The notes below the pieces were generated by a model, which worked only from the letters and a program-made list of their open reading frames with translations, did no database searches and had not been told where the DNA came from. From Yeguia hominis (GTDB lineage Bacteria; Bacillota; Clostridia; Oscillospirales; Acutalibacteraceae), in the NCBI RefSeq assembly GCF_014384705.1, contig NZ_JACRSN010000008.1, positions 1 through 64,000 on the forward strand: DNA of 64,000 bases, read 5' to 3'. Below, one piece after another: positions 33,095-42,098 of this stretch. Made by a program: the position numbers and the translations under genes. The number at the start of each line of letters is the position of its first letter. The first letter of the stretch is position 1.

Positions 33095-34840
33095 TTAATA
33101 CTGCGGCATACCATACCCCAATATCTCATAATACCCTATGGCATAGTGATTTTCTCGGCAGCTATCGCCGGAATTGCCCTCCACGGTGTAAACTGTGCCG
33201 TTCTCGACTTTTTCAACAATCCCCACATGATCGGATTCTCCGTCCTGCGGGCCTGACGAACCTTTATTATCCCAATCGAAAAAGATAATGTCACCGGGAC
33301 GGGGTTCGTAGCTGTTGTCCTGCCATAGTCCGCGATCTCTGAACCATTCGACACCCCAGACGCAGCCTGCAAATTTCGGGATAACGCCTGCGTCGATATA
33401 GCCGCACTCGTTGGCACACCACGAAACGAAACAGGCGCACCATTCCACACGAGAGTTAAAGCCGTACCACGACCAATAAGGCGCACCGCCCACATTGCCG
33501 ATCTGCGAGAGCGCAACAGTTACAATCTCGCCGTCGCCTGTGCCGATACCGTAAAGAACAGCGCTCCACATACTGCGGTTTTCGTCGGCAAGAAGTTCGG
33601 CAAGCTGTTTTCGCTGGTCTGCGCTGAAATTGTACTGATCTGCCATTTCCTCGGCGGTCTTATGGCTGACCGTAATATACAGATAGGTTCGTGTAACGGT
33701 AGAGGTGGATTCCACAATATTCCCGTGGCCGTCGTCGGTTTCGGTAATTACTTCCTCGGTCTTTGTTTCGGTGCGGGAAGATATTTCATTCATCTGCCAG
33801 AAAATATCTTTTAGAATCGCCTTTTTGGAATCGTCCATCGTGGCGACCTCTTGTGCATTGTCGGGGTCGGTGGTGGTTTTGACTGCATAAATAGCAAGCA
33901 CTTCCGGCCACACGGCGCGGGAGCCGGACATTTCAAGCACATCATAGGAGATATTCGCCTTTGTCGTGTCAAGTTGCGTTTGATAGTCAGTATTGATTTC
34001 CTGAACAACCGCCTGCATAGTCTGACCTGATCCGCTGTCCTCATTAGAAAAGAAGATACCGAAGCACGAGCCGACAATTAAGCCGATCAGACAAATAACG
34101 ATAATGACAACAACCGCAACCCAGCCCCCGGCGGCGATAGCGAAAATCAGCGCCTTTGTTGCGGCAATAATCGCCTTGACCGCCGCAATGGTTGCTTTGA
34201 CCGCTACTTTTACAGCATGGGCGGTTGCCTTTGCAGTAGCTTTAGCCGCCTGTGCCGCTTTTTGTGCTGCTTTCGCCGTAGCCTGTGCGGTTTTCTGCGC
34301 TGTTTTCGCTGCTTGCTGGGTCGTCTTGATGGCAGCTTTGGAAGTATGCTCGGCGGTCTTAACAGTTTTCTGTGCGGTCTTGACCGTACCCTTTGCGGTC
34401 TTGACGGTTGCCTTGCCCGTAGATTTTGCCGTTTGCTTAATGGTCTTGCCGCTGTGTTCCACCGTCTTAATGGATTGTTTCGCAGGTTCAGCAGAACGGC
34501 GAACCCTCTGCATAGATTTTTGAGCCTGCTTTTTCGGGAAGTTGGCTTTCTTTTGCTGAAAATGGTCTTTTGCTTTGGAAATATTCTCTTTTGTGTCCTT
34601 TACACCCTTGCGCCCGAATTTATCAAGCTGGCGGACGGTTTCACGGGCGGCGGTTTCCGTCCCTCCCGAAACACGGTCGGCGGCGTATTCATCGGGCGAA
34701 CCCTCTGCGGAATAAAGGCTGTGATCCGCTTTGTCTTTGGTGCGAATATAGGCAGATTTCATACGCTCGGCGGCAACCGCCGATTTGTCAATCGCCTTGA
34801 CCGTTCCTTTGGCAATCTCCCTTGTCTTTATATCCGGCAT
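33095..34840 (-). CDS. Conjugation-associated CHAP-domain hydrolase
   Basis: A bifunctional-type wall hydrolase that opens peptidoglycan for the transfer channel. About 581 residues. The N-terminal 210 are charged, with an unusual Lys/Ala/Thr-rich run of KTAK/KAAQ-like repeats (about 120-205). One membrane helix follows (VAVVVIIVICLIGLIVG), then a lysozyme-like or stalk part and a C-terminal CHAP domain with catalytic Cys in VEWCACFVSWC and His in SDHVGIVEKV. ATG 34840 has GGAGGTG before it. Related to the CD1107/TraO-like genes of Tn1549-type ICEs. Its start overlaps the upstream PP-loop gene. Confidence 0.85.
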   Translation of the reverse strand: MPDIKTREIAKGTVKAIDKSAVAAERMKSAYIRTKDKADHSLYSAEGSPDEYAADRVSGGTETAARETVRQLDKFGRKGVKDTKENISKAKDHFQQKKANFPKKQAQKSMQRVRRSAEPAKQSIKTVEHSGKTIKQTAKSTGKATVKTAKGTVKTAQKTVKTAEHTSKAAIKTTQQAAKTAQKTAQATAKAAQKAAQAAKATAKATAHAVKVAVKATIAAVKAIIAATKALIFAIAAGGWVAVVVIIVICLIGLIVGSCFGIFFSNEDSGSGQTMQAVVQEINTDYQTQLDTTKANISYDVLEMSGSRAVWPEVLAIYAVKTTTDPDNAQEVATMDDSKKAILKDIFWQMNEISSRTETKTEEVITETDDGHGNIVESTSTVTRTYLYITVSHKTAEEMADQYNFSADQRKQLAELLADENRSMWSAVLYGIGTGDGEIVTVALSQIGNVGGAPYWSWYGFNSRVEWCACFVSWCANECGYIDAGVIPKFAGCVWGVEWFRDRGLWQDNSYEPRPGDIIFFDWDNKGSSGPQDGESDHVGIVEKVENGTVYTVEGNSGDSCRENHYAIGYYEILGYGMPQY

Positions 34841-35622
34841 AGCGTCACCTCCGATCCGAGCCGTGAAAGCTCCTGCCGCAGAGCAGAGTAAAACGCTCTG
34901 CTTCGGATATTGCCGCCTGCGGCCTGCCATCTGTCCTCAAAATCAAAACGGGCGGCAAGCTGACGGACGGAATAGTTTTTAAGAAATGTCCTCCAAGTGG
35001 ATTCGTCCCATTCTTCAAGCTGCTGCCATAGGTCGGGAAAATGCCGATACAGCTTCCGCAGTTCCCCCAAACTTTGCAGAGGGCAGCACCAGCAGGAAAC
35101 ACGGCTGAAAATCTCATATAAACCGCCCCAATCAAAACCCCGCCTGTAACAATAGGAAAGACAGTCCTTTTCTGTCATTCCCCATTCTACAAGCGGGTAA
35201 TTTTTATCCTTGATTCGCTTTGTTTCATCGGCGGCGATCCCCACATACTCAATGAGCGTGTAATCCTCCCGTAATTCTTTCAGATAGGCGTTGATAACAC
35301 GGGTTTTGAGAATCCCCGTACACCAGCGGCCACGGGGACCGGGCCAGCTCATACCTCTGCACTGTGACAGCGCGGGATTCTTCCTTTTCGGGGTGTACTC
35401 GTAAAAGTAGTATTCAAAATCGTGCGCCGCTTTCAGCCGTATAATCGGTCTGCCGATATACGCCTCCAATCGGTCAAGGTGTTCATACATCTGCGGAAAT
35501 TCAAGCCCCGTATCGCAGAACAAAATCAAATTAACAGGCAGCTTTTCCTCCAAGAGCCGTAAGAGCATAGCCGTTGAATCTTTCCCGCCCGAAAGAGAGA
35601 GGACATATTTTTCAGGCTTCAT
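34828..35622 (-). CDS. PAPS-reductase-like PP-loop protein
   Basis: 264 residues with an ATP pyrophosphatase loop LSLSGGKDSTAM near the start, followed by a phosphoadenosine-phosphosulfate-reductase fold (LILFCDTGLEFPQMYEHL) and cysteines in GRWCTGILKTR and SCWCCPLQSLGEL, which could hold iron-sulfur or zinc. Family members reduce PAPS, modify tRNA, or sulfur-modify DNA (DndC). The substrate here is unknown. ATG 35622 has GGAGGTG before it and overlaps the sortase end. It is an odd insert in a conjugation operon, though similar genes occur in clostridial ICEs and phages. Confidence 0.75.
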   Translation of the reverse strand: MKPEKYVLSLSGGKDSTAMLLRLLEEKLPVNLILFCDTGLEFPQMYEHLDRLEAYIGRPIIRLKAAHDFEYYFYEYTPKRKNPALSQCRGMSWPGPRGRWCTGILKTRVINAYLKELREDYTLIEYVGIAADETKRIKDKNYPLVEWGMTEKDCLSYCYRRGFDWGGLYEIFSRVSCWCCPLQSLGELRKLYRHFPDLWQQLEEWDESTWRTFLKNYSVRQLAARFDFEDRWQAAGGNIRSRAFYSALRQELSRLGSEVTLCRI

Positions 35623-36412
35623 TTTCGCCCACCTCCAAAGAGGGCGAAACAATCTTTTTCGCTACAACGACCATGCGGCCGTTTTGCCTGCTGTATTCGC
35701 AGGTGGAAAGGGTTATCAGCCTGTCGCCGTATTCCGCAGTCACGCCCGTATCATATAGAGCAAGCTCCTTGCATTGGGAGATATATTCGTTAAAGGCATT
35801 TTCGTCCTCGGCATTGACAAAATGGTAATACTTGAAGCCCTGCTCGGAATAGGCAACGGTCTTGAATGCCGCCACAACCTCATATTCTCCAAAGCCGGAT
35901 AGCGTATCAAAGCGGATTGTTTTGTGCTCCCTGTAAAAATCCTCGTCGGCATACTTGCAGAGGTCGGCAAACATACTGCCGTTATTCATATGATGACCGT
36001 AAATAACGCAGTTGTCGGAAAGTCCGAGGTCGCAGTTTTCCTGCACATAGGGAACGCCGTAATCGCTGTACTGCTTTTCAAAGCTGCGTTTCAGATAGTA
36101 GTTCGGATTGTCAACCGTCTGCATTACAGGATAGTCGATGTTTGTTCCCTCAATGGAAATCCAGCCCACAAAATCGCTGTTTTGCTCATAGACCGCAGCG
36201 TACTTTTCAAAGGCGGTTTGTTCGGGCTGCGGGGGTTCGGTTTCCTGCGGCTCATCGGCGGGCGGCGTTTCGTCCTGCACAAGTGCAGCGATATTGTCAA
36301 AGGCTTCGGCGCTCTGTTTCTCGTCCGCATACTGCCGATAAAGCATAACGCCGGAGAAAAGGAAAAGGGCGGCACATACGGCCGCCCCGATCATCAGATA
36401 TTTGCTTTTCAT
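35612..36412 (-). CDS. Class B sortase
   Basis: Transpeptidase that anchors surface proteins to the wall. 266 residues: an N-terminal membrane anchor (YLMIGAAVCAALFLFSGVML), a Pro/Glu linker, and the catalytic core with His in YGHHMNNGSMFADL, Cys in LSTCEYS and Arg in QNGRMVV. Length and inserted helix are as in SrtB. Its likely client is the TPKTG-ending adhesin at 58222-62469 in the same ICE. Confidence 0.9.
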   Translation of the reverse strand: MKSKYLMIGAAVCAALFLFSGVMLYRQYADEKQSAEAFDNIAALVQDETPPADEPQETEPPQPEQTAFEKYAAVYEQNSDFVGWISIEGTNIDYPVMQTVDNPNYYLKRSFEKQYSDYGVPYVQENCDLGLSDNCVIYGHHMNNGSMFADLCKYADEDFYREHKTIRFDTLSGFGEYEVVAAFKTVAYSEQGFKYYHFVNAEDENAFNEYISQCKELALYDTGVTAEYGDRLITLSTCEYSRQNGRMVVVAKKIVSPSLEVGENEA

Positions 36413-36436
36413 AAGAATTGTCCTCCTGTTTTGAAA

Positions 36437-38782
36437 TTAAGAAGCGTCCCCGCCGCCGAACACGCCCTCGCCGGGTTTTGTCGTCATAAGCTGATACAGT
36501 TTTGTATCTCTCGGAAAGCGGTTGATAAAGGGTACAAGGGCGCTGCCGTACTTGATAAGACCGCAGCCTGCGTCCGCATTGGTAACATAGCTCATCTGCT
36601 CATCGGAGATATTTAAGAGCTTCGAGAGCTTGGAACGGTCGGAAAACGCCTGATTGAGCATTACCACAAATTCAGAGTTGGAAAGCATTGTGCTTGCCTG
36701 TACGGAATCGAGCAGATATTCCACATTCTGCGTAATGGCGGTCGGGTAGCCGTTTCTCTTTCTGAACTGCCTCCAAGCAGAGTTAAAGAAAATGCCGCTT
36801 TGCTCGTTCTCAAACACAACATGAAACTCGTCGATAAAGACATGAGTACGCTTGCCCTTTTTCCAGTTGAGCGTAACACGGTTCAGAATGGTATCGGTGA
36901 TAACCAGAAGTCCCGTAGGCTTTAACTGATCGCCCAAGCTGTGAATATCAAAGACGACAATTCGCTTGTCGAGGTCTACGGTGCTTTCGTGTCCGAAAAT
37001 ATCAAGCGATCCCGTAGTGAACAGTTCCAGAGACAGGGCGATTTCCTTTGCCTTTTCTTCGGGCTGTTCCAAAAGTTTATTGCGGAGATCGCAGAGGGTA
37101 GCGGTTTTGCCCGTCGCCTCGGCCTCCTGATACACAAGGGCCGTACAGCGATCAATAATGGATTTCTGTTGCGGGCCGACCCCGGTTCTGTCGATCTGCT
37201 CTACAAGGGACATAATGAACTGCGATTTCTCCACAATGGGATTGTTCTCGCCGTAGCCGTCAACCATATACATAGCGTTCAAGCGGTCTTTGCCGCCTGC
37301 GGCCATATGAATGACGGTCGCTGTTTCCTCGCCCAAAGCCGCCGCCAGAGCGCCGAACTCATTTTCAGGGTCGCAGATCAGCACATCGTCCTCGGTGTTG
37401 AGAATCAGAAAGGCAATCAATTCTTTTGCGGAAAAGGATTTACCCGAACCGGGAACGCCGAGCAGAAAAGCCGACTGATTCAAAAGATTCGCCTTGTTGC
37501 ACATAATAAGATTATGAGAAATGGCGTTTTCCCCGAAATAGATACCGCCCTTGTCCTGAACTTCCTGTACCTTGAACGGCATAAATACTGCCAAAGATTC
37601 CGTTGTGAGTGTACGGAACGCATTGATTCTGCGTGTACCAATAGGAAGAACAGTATTCAAGCCGTCGAACTGCTGAAATTTTAAAACGGCAAGCTGGCAC
37701 ATATGCTTTCTTGCAACGGACAGCACCGTTTCGGTGTCGCTGTCAAGCTGCTTTTTGTCGTCGGCGGTGATTACCATAGTAATGACCGCAAACATCATGC
37801 GCTGATCCCTCGTTGTCAGGTCGTCCAAAAATTCCTTGCTTTCCTTACGCTGGAGCTCCATATCATACGGCACGACCGCAGAAAAATTGTTGTTGGCGTT
37901 TTGGCGTCGCTGCCAGTTTGTGATGTTTGTCTCGACCCCTAAAAGGCGGTTTTCCACCTCACGCACCGCTTCGTCGGTGGGAACGGGAACAACATCAATC
38001 GACAACATCATATTGCGGTTAAAGTCGGTGAGCTCCGTTACCATACTGTCCTTGATATATGAAGCATAGTCTTTCAAAAAAAGAACCCGGCAATATTTAT
38101 CGCCGAGCTTCAAATAATCGCTGTTCTTTTCAATGGAATCGGGGCAGATATAGTCCTTGAAATCGTGTCCCTTTTTCATCATATCCTGCGGGTCGAAATG
38201 AAAGGCGGCTTCCTCGCCCTGACGGTAGAAGTCGTGAAGCACACGCAGCTTTTCGCCTGCGTGCATTTCCGTACACTTTGAGCCGAGGGCGGCAAAGTGG
38301 GAAATCAGGTCTGCGCCCACACGGGCAAAATAGGTGCGGGCTTCCTCAATATCCTTTTTGGCAACGGATATGGTGATATACTTTTCCTGTATAATGCCGT
38401 TCGCTCCCGTGGCTTTGTCAAGCAGCATTTGATTGTATTCCTTGCGGTACACATCACGGGAATCGCCGCGCATAGGCATTAAAATTGACTGTTCAAAATT
38501 TGCCTTGTTCAGTCTGCGGTTATTGATCGTGATTTTCGTGGTAGCACCGGAATCCAGAGAGTTGAGCAGTTCGGAGTAGGCAAGAAACATCGTTTCCTTG
38601 TCCTCGCGGCTTGCCACAAGGTAGTTTATATCGGTAAATTTATAGGTCTTGGAAAAGCGGTTTCCCACCTGAAAAATACCGTCTTTCCAGATACGCTGAA
38701 TCGGGATAATATCCTGCACCTTGCGGGGAACAGAATATCGCTCTTTATCCTGTTTTAGCAGTTTTTTTAAGGCCTTAATCAT
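36437..38782 (-). CDS. VirB4-like conjugation ATPase
   Basis: The motor of the type IV secretion machine. 781 residues with an N-terminal VirB4/CagE part and a C-terminal ATPase: Walker A GVPGSGKSFSAKELIAF (about 440-456) and Walker B HVFIDEFHVVF (about 640-650), then QNVEYLL and related motifs. It overlaps the PrgI gene by four bases. It is the highly conserved marker of Tn1549/CTn-type conjugation modules. Confidence 0.93.
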   Translation of the reverse strand: MIKALKKLLKQDKERYSVPRKVQDIIPIQRIWKDGIFQVGNRFSKTYKFTDINYLVASREDKETMFLAYSELLNSLDSGATTKITINNRRLNKANFEQSILMPMRGDSRDVYRKEYNQMLLDKATGANGIIQEKYITISVAKKDIEEARTYFARVGADLISHFAALGSKCTEMHAGEKLRVLHDFYRQGEEAAFHFDPQDMMKKGHDFKDYICPDSIEKNSDYLKLGDKYCRVLFLKDYASYIKDSMVTELTDFNRNMMLSIDVVPVPTDEAVREVENRLLGVETNITNWQRRQNANNNFSAVVPYDMELQRKESKEFLDDLTTRDQRMMFAVITMVITADDKKQLDSDTETVLSVARKHMCQLAVLKFQQFDGLNTVLPIGTRRINAFRTLTTESLAVFMPFKVQEVQDKGGIYFGENAISHNLIMCNKANLLNQSAFLLGVPGSGKSFSAKELIAFLILNTEDDVLICDPENEFGALAAALGEETATVIHMAAGGKDRLNAMYMVDGYGENNPIVEKSQFIMSLVEQIDRTGVGPQQKSIIDRCTALVYQEAEATGKTATLCDLRNKLLEQPEEKAKEIALSLELFTTGSLDIFGHESTVDLDKRIVVFDIHSLGDQLKPTGLLVITDTILNRVTLNWKKGKRTHVFIDEFHVVFENEQSGIFFNSAWRQFRKRNGYPTAITQNVEYLLDSVQASTMLSNSEFVVMLNQAFSDRSKLSKLLNISDEQMSYVTNADAGCGLIKYGSALVPFINRFPRDTKLYQLMTTKPGEGVFGGGDAS

Positions 38783-39126
38783 CGTTTACCTCCTGTATCA
38801 ATTTTGCCTTTGAGCGCTTCATAGTAGAAATTCGAGGATTCAAAACGAATTTCTTTCGGCTCTAAAAGCTCCGAGCGAATCCACGCCCAGATAAATTGCT
38901 CGGCTGTCATGCCGTGATAAGTGATGAATCCCAGCGCCGCAAAGGGGGCAGCGCCGAGAATACACATCCACGATACGGTTTCCGTTCCGACATAGGGCTT
39001 TAAGAGAAAGTACAGCCCCACGGCAACAGCGACCGCCAAAATGGAAAAGATGAATTGCCGCATACTCAAACCGAAAAACATAGATTCGGTATAGTTGCGG
39101 ATTTCACGGTTAATTTTTACCTCCAT
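38779..39126 (-). CDS. PrgI family conjugation membrane protein
   Basis: A 115-residue protein with MEVKINREIRNYTES then two membrane helices (FIFSILAVAVAVGLYFL and WMCILGAAPFAALGFITY). Always paired with VirB4 in Gram-positive transfer systems (VirB3-like). The second ATG (39126) is favoured, ten bases after AGGAGG. Confidence 0.88.
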   Translation of the reverse strand: MEVKINREIRNYTESMFFGLSMRQFIFSILAVAVAVGLYFLLKPYVGTETVSWMCILGAAPFAALGFITYHGMTAEQFIWAWIRSELLEPKEIRFESSNFYYEALKGKIDTGGKR

Positions 39127-39143
39127 AATCTGCATACCTCCTG

Positions 39144-39986
39144 TCAGCGTTCCTGTTCGCCTTTGGCTTTGGGCTTCGGTTGAAGCTCGCGCGGGGTTCT
39201 GCCGTCAAGGGGCTTGATAAAATCAATCTGCCCGGCGGCATAAATGGCGTTGCCGTTTAACTGCCTCTGCCACGCCTTATTGGAGGGCGACCAGCGAAAG
39301 CCCCAGCTTTTGAGTTTACTGCGCTGTTCCTCGCCGGGCTTTTCATCAAAAAGAAGCTGCAAGCGGTTTTCCTCCTGATTAGCAACAGCTTCGCCGCCCT
39401 CAAACTGCCAGCCGACAAAACCCGTTTCCTCACGGCGTTCAAGACTTTCAATTCGCTTTTTCAGACGGTTAATTTCCGCATTGTTGTTGGATAGCTCATA
39501 GGGAGCATAAGGGGCGGTAATCCACGAATAATCGTTTTTCACGCTCTCGTCGATCTCCGCCGCCTTTTCATCGGAAATGCCTTCAAAGCCTTTCATCGTA
39601 CCGTTTTTGCGGTAATAGGCGTTGACTTTTTTCATATGGCTTTGCAAGTCTTGTCGCTGCTGCAATTTTTCTTTCAGCTTCGTAACGGCTTCGGGGTCGT
39701 CGCTGAAAATGGCGGTGTTCTTCTCGGCGGCCTCGGCCTTACTGCGGTAGTAGTCCGCTTTTTGTCCTGCCTCCACGGATTTCTCCATTTTGCCCCATGC
39801 GCGGTCACGGTAATTTTTATCGGATTTGTAGGAATAGTGATCGACCAAAAGCGGCTGCCCCAGAGGAATCGCCTCAACCATTTTGCTCGATTCGTGTGCA
39901 AGCTGGCTGCTTTGCTGTTCAAACTTCTCCGCTTTCTCGTTGTAGTAGTCGATTCTCCGTTGCTTTTTTTCTTCGTATGAGTTCAT
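39144..39986 (-). CDS. DUF3560 domain protein
   Basis: A 280-residue cytoplasmic protein: a long basic and coiled N-terminal half beginning MNSYEEKKQRRIDYYNEKA (DUF3560 region with SDKNYRDRAWGKMEKSVEAG), and a C-terminal RSPSNKAWQRQLNGN-like segment (GFRWSPSNKAWQRQ) common in mobile-element proteins. The function is unknown. Located inside the transfer operon between PrgI and the VirB6-like gene. Confidence 0.8.
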   Translation of the reverse strand: MNSYEEKKQRRIDYYNEKAEKFEQQSSQLAHESSKMVEAIPLGQPLLVDHYSYKSDKNYRDRAWGKMEKSVEAGQKADYYRSKAEAAEKNTAIFSDDPEAVTKLKEKLQQRQDLQSHMKKVNAYYRKNGTMKGFEGISDEKAAEIDESVKNDYSWITAPYAPYELSNNNAEINRLKKRIESLERREETGFVGWQFEGGEAVANQEENRLQLLFDEKPGEEQRSKLKSWGFRWSPSNKAWQRQLNGNAIYAAGQIDFIKPLDGRTPRELQPKPKAKGEQER

Positions 39987-40045
39987 AGCATATCGCTCCT
40001 TTACTTACATAAAAATAGCCTCCTGCGAATATCCGCAGAAAGCAA

Positions 40046-40882
40046 TTACAAGCCCATCATTTCACGCACAACACGGTCGGCCATTTTGACCGCGCCCACG
40101 AGGACGAGCATATTAAAAACAAGCTCCCCGATATAGCTCCATACCATAGAAACCGCCGCAGCGTTCGGGTCAACCACGGGCGGGGCCGAAGCAAACAGGG
40201 AGAAGATAATACAGGCAAGCACGATAATAGCCCCCTCCAAGCAGACGGCGGCATAGGATTTAATAAAGCTCTTGCCGACATTCTGCGAGGGTTCGCCTGC
40301 AAAAGCGGAGAGAGGTACGGGCGCAATCGCCGTGTAAAGGTACAACTTAAAGAACCTGCCGTAGACCGTCATTATCATAATGAAAGACAGTACCGTAATG
40401 AACAGCCCGCCGATCAAGGTCACTGCCCACAATGGGATGTTTTCAAAAAAACTGCAGTTCTCCACGGCGGTCACGATTTCGGCAGGCAGCACGGTTTCCT
40501 GCGCTGCACCGAAGCCTGCGGCGTTCATGATGGTAGAGATCAGCCCCTGCACGATGTTGAACAGGGCAATCATCAGCTCCAAGCCGTATGTGACGGCGGC
40601 CTTGGCGAGAGCGAAGCGGATAAACACTTTGAGGGCGTGTTCCGGCCGCTTCAGTTCCGCAAAGGAGCCGCAGGTTTTCATCACGCCCACAACAAAGAAC
40701 AAAACAAGCAGCGCAAGGCCGATGGCCTGCACCGCACCGTGGATGCCGACGATCACATTCCAAATCGTGCCGCCCTTGAACTGCTCCGGCGACTGCGTAA
40801 TGAGCTGCCAGATCTCCGCCAGCTTTTCATTCCAAGTTTCAAGTGCATTCTCCAAATTCTGCACGATCCAGTTATCCGACAT
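40046..40882 (-). CDS. VirB6/TrbL-like conjugation channel protein
   Basis: A 278-residue polytopic membrane protein with about six helices: IWNVIVGIHGAVQAIGLALL, a long central pair, and LYLYTAIAPVPLSAFAGEPS typical of the VirB6-like family in clostridial ICEs. ATG 40882 lies after GGGAGGTG; an upstream GTG is too close to it. It overlaps the MT-A70 gene stop by 11 bases. Confidence 0.85.
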   Translation of the reverse strand: MSDNWIVQNLENALETWNEKLAEIWQLITQSPEQFKGGTIWNVIVGIHGAVQAIGLALLVLFFVVGVMKTCGSFAELKRPEHALKVFIRFALAKAAVTYGLELMIALFNIVQGLISTIMNAAGFGAAQETVLPAEIVTAVENCSFFENIPLWAVTLIGGLFITVLSFIMIMTVYGRFFKLYLYTAIAPVPLSAFAGEPSQNVGKSFIKSYAAVCLEGAIIVLACIIFSLFASAPPVVDPNAAAVSMVWSYIGELVFNMLVLVGAVKMADRVVREMMGL

Positions 40883-41438
40883 TCGGCTCACCTCCCGTCA
40901 GCGCAATATCACAGGCGACCTCGTTGCCCCAAGCATCCCAGCCGTCCGCTTTCTGACGGGCGAACAGCTCAATGCGGGGCAGATCGCCCATCAGCTCGAC
41001 GATTCGCCGTCTTGCTTCTTCCGGCTTTTTGCTGTGTTCCTCAATGTGGGAGAGGATGACTTGATGCACCCCGGCAGAGCGGCGTTTCGGGTGTCCTTTG
41101 GTGGCAAGCATACAGAACTCCGCATTGGCTCTCGTCCAGTGTCCCATGCCCCAAAACAGACTGTCGGACTTGCGGTTCTGCTTGATCCACACGAAAGCCA
41201 CCGTCTTATATGAAAAGCCCCATGCACGCATGACCGAAAAGCAATCATGCAGCAGCGGGATCGTTGTCCATAGAAACAATACGCAGTCATCTGCGGCAAG
41301 TGTGCCGACCGGCAGCGCCCGTATATCTTCCAGCGCCATTGTCGGGTAGTGGGATTCGGCAGAGCGTCCAAGTCCCTTTTGGGAGTAGACTTTATACCGC
41401 CAAGGCGGGTCGGCGTAAATAATGCTGTATTTCTTCAC
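40872..41438 (-). CDS. MT-A70 family adenine-N6 DNA methyltransferase
   Basis: A 188-residue enzyme that methylates adenine, with catalytic DPPW in IIYADPPWRYK (about 7-17), FLWTTIPLLHD, and a C-terminal SAM-binding part. No restriction partner is present, so it is an orphan modification enzyme that may mask the element from host restriction. GTG start with AGGAGG. Confidence 0.85.
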   Translation of the reverse strand: MKKYSIIYADPPWRYKVYSQKGLGRSAESHYPTMALEDIRALPVGTLAADDCVLFLWTTIPLLHDCFSVMRAWGFSYKTVAFVWIKQNRKSDSLFWGMGHWTRANAEFCMLATKGHPKRRSAGVHQVILSHIEEHSKKPEEARRRIVELMGDLPRIELFARQKADGWDAWGNEVACDIALTGGEPNVG

Positions 41439-41501
41439 AGCTTCCTCCTTTCCGGCAAATGGGGGCAGGCCGAAGTGACCTGCCCCGTGTGCCGTATCAT
41501 T

Positions 41502-41717
41502 TTATCTGCTGTCCCGGTCGGGCGAACTGCGGATCACGCCGTACACATCGTCTACAAAGTAGCGCCCGGCAAAGGGATTGAATATGGCGTGGCACTTCAC
41601 GCCGTTGTATTCGGCAAGGTAGTCGTTGTCCCCGATGCGTTTGAGGATCGTCGCCTCACCGAGCACATGGGTTTCTCCCTGTTTCAAAGAGTGGATATAG
41701 CACTCACACTTTTCCAT
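41502..41717 (-). CDS. Conserved small ICE protein, unknown
   Basis: 71 residues, soluble, mixed beta fold (LGEATILKRIGDNDYLAEYN). AGGAGG before ATG. Its place between the methyltransferase and Maff2 genes fits accessory ICE proteins; no function known. Confidence 0.7.
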   Translation of the reverse strand: MEKCECYIHSLKQGETHVLGEATILKRIGDNDYLAEYNGVKCHAIFNPFAGRYFVDDVYGVIRSSPDRDSR

Positions 41718-41730
41718 CTGCTGCCTCCTT

Positions 41731-42075
41731 TCAGCCCGTGATCAGGTTGAGGATCTCTTTGGCAAAGGTGATGACGATGCCGCCCACAAGGGTGAGAAAG
41801 CCGTTGCTTCGCTGGCTGGGATCGTGGGACTGGAACGAAAGTCCCACCTGCACGATGCCCCAGCCGAGCAGGATCAGGCCGACCGCACGGATCAGTCCGA
41901 AAATGAAATCGCTCAGGTTGTTCACAACGGCGATCGGGTCATTGGCGGCAAAAGCCGTCACGGAGCAGCCGAGCACAAGGGCGACCGACAGCACGGCGGC
42001 GCAGTAGAAACGGAAGCCCTTTTTGACCTTGCCGGGCACAGACAGCTTGTTTGCGGTCTTTTTGGTGTTCTTCAT
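41731..42075 (-). CDS. Maff2-type small membrane protein (VirB2-like)
   Basis: A 114-residue protein with a signal-like helix (FYCAAVLSVALVLGCSVTAFA) and two more helices (FGLIRAVGLILLGWGIVQV and FLTLVGGIVITFAKEIL). This is the Maff2 family of Tn1549-like elements, probably the pilin-like or channel subunit. It lies between VirD4 and the VirB6-like gene. Confidence 0.85.
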   Translation of the reverse strand: MKNTKKTANKLSVPGKVKKGFRFYCAAVLSVALVLGCSVTAFAANDPIAVVNNLSDFIFGLIRAVGLILLGWGIVQVGLSFQSHDPSQRSNGFLTLVGGIVITFAKEILNLITG

Positions 42076-42098
42076 GGGTTTATCCTCCTTGAATTGAA

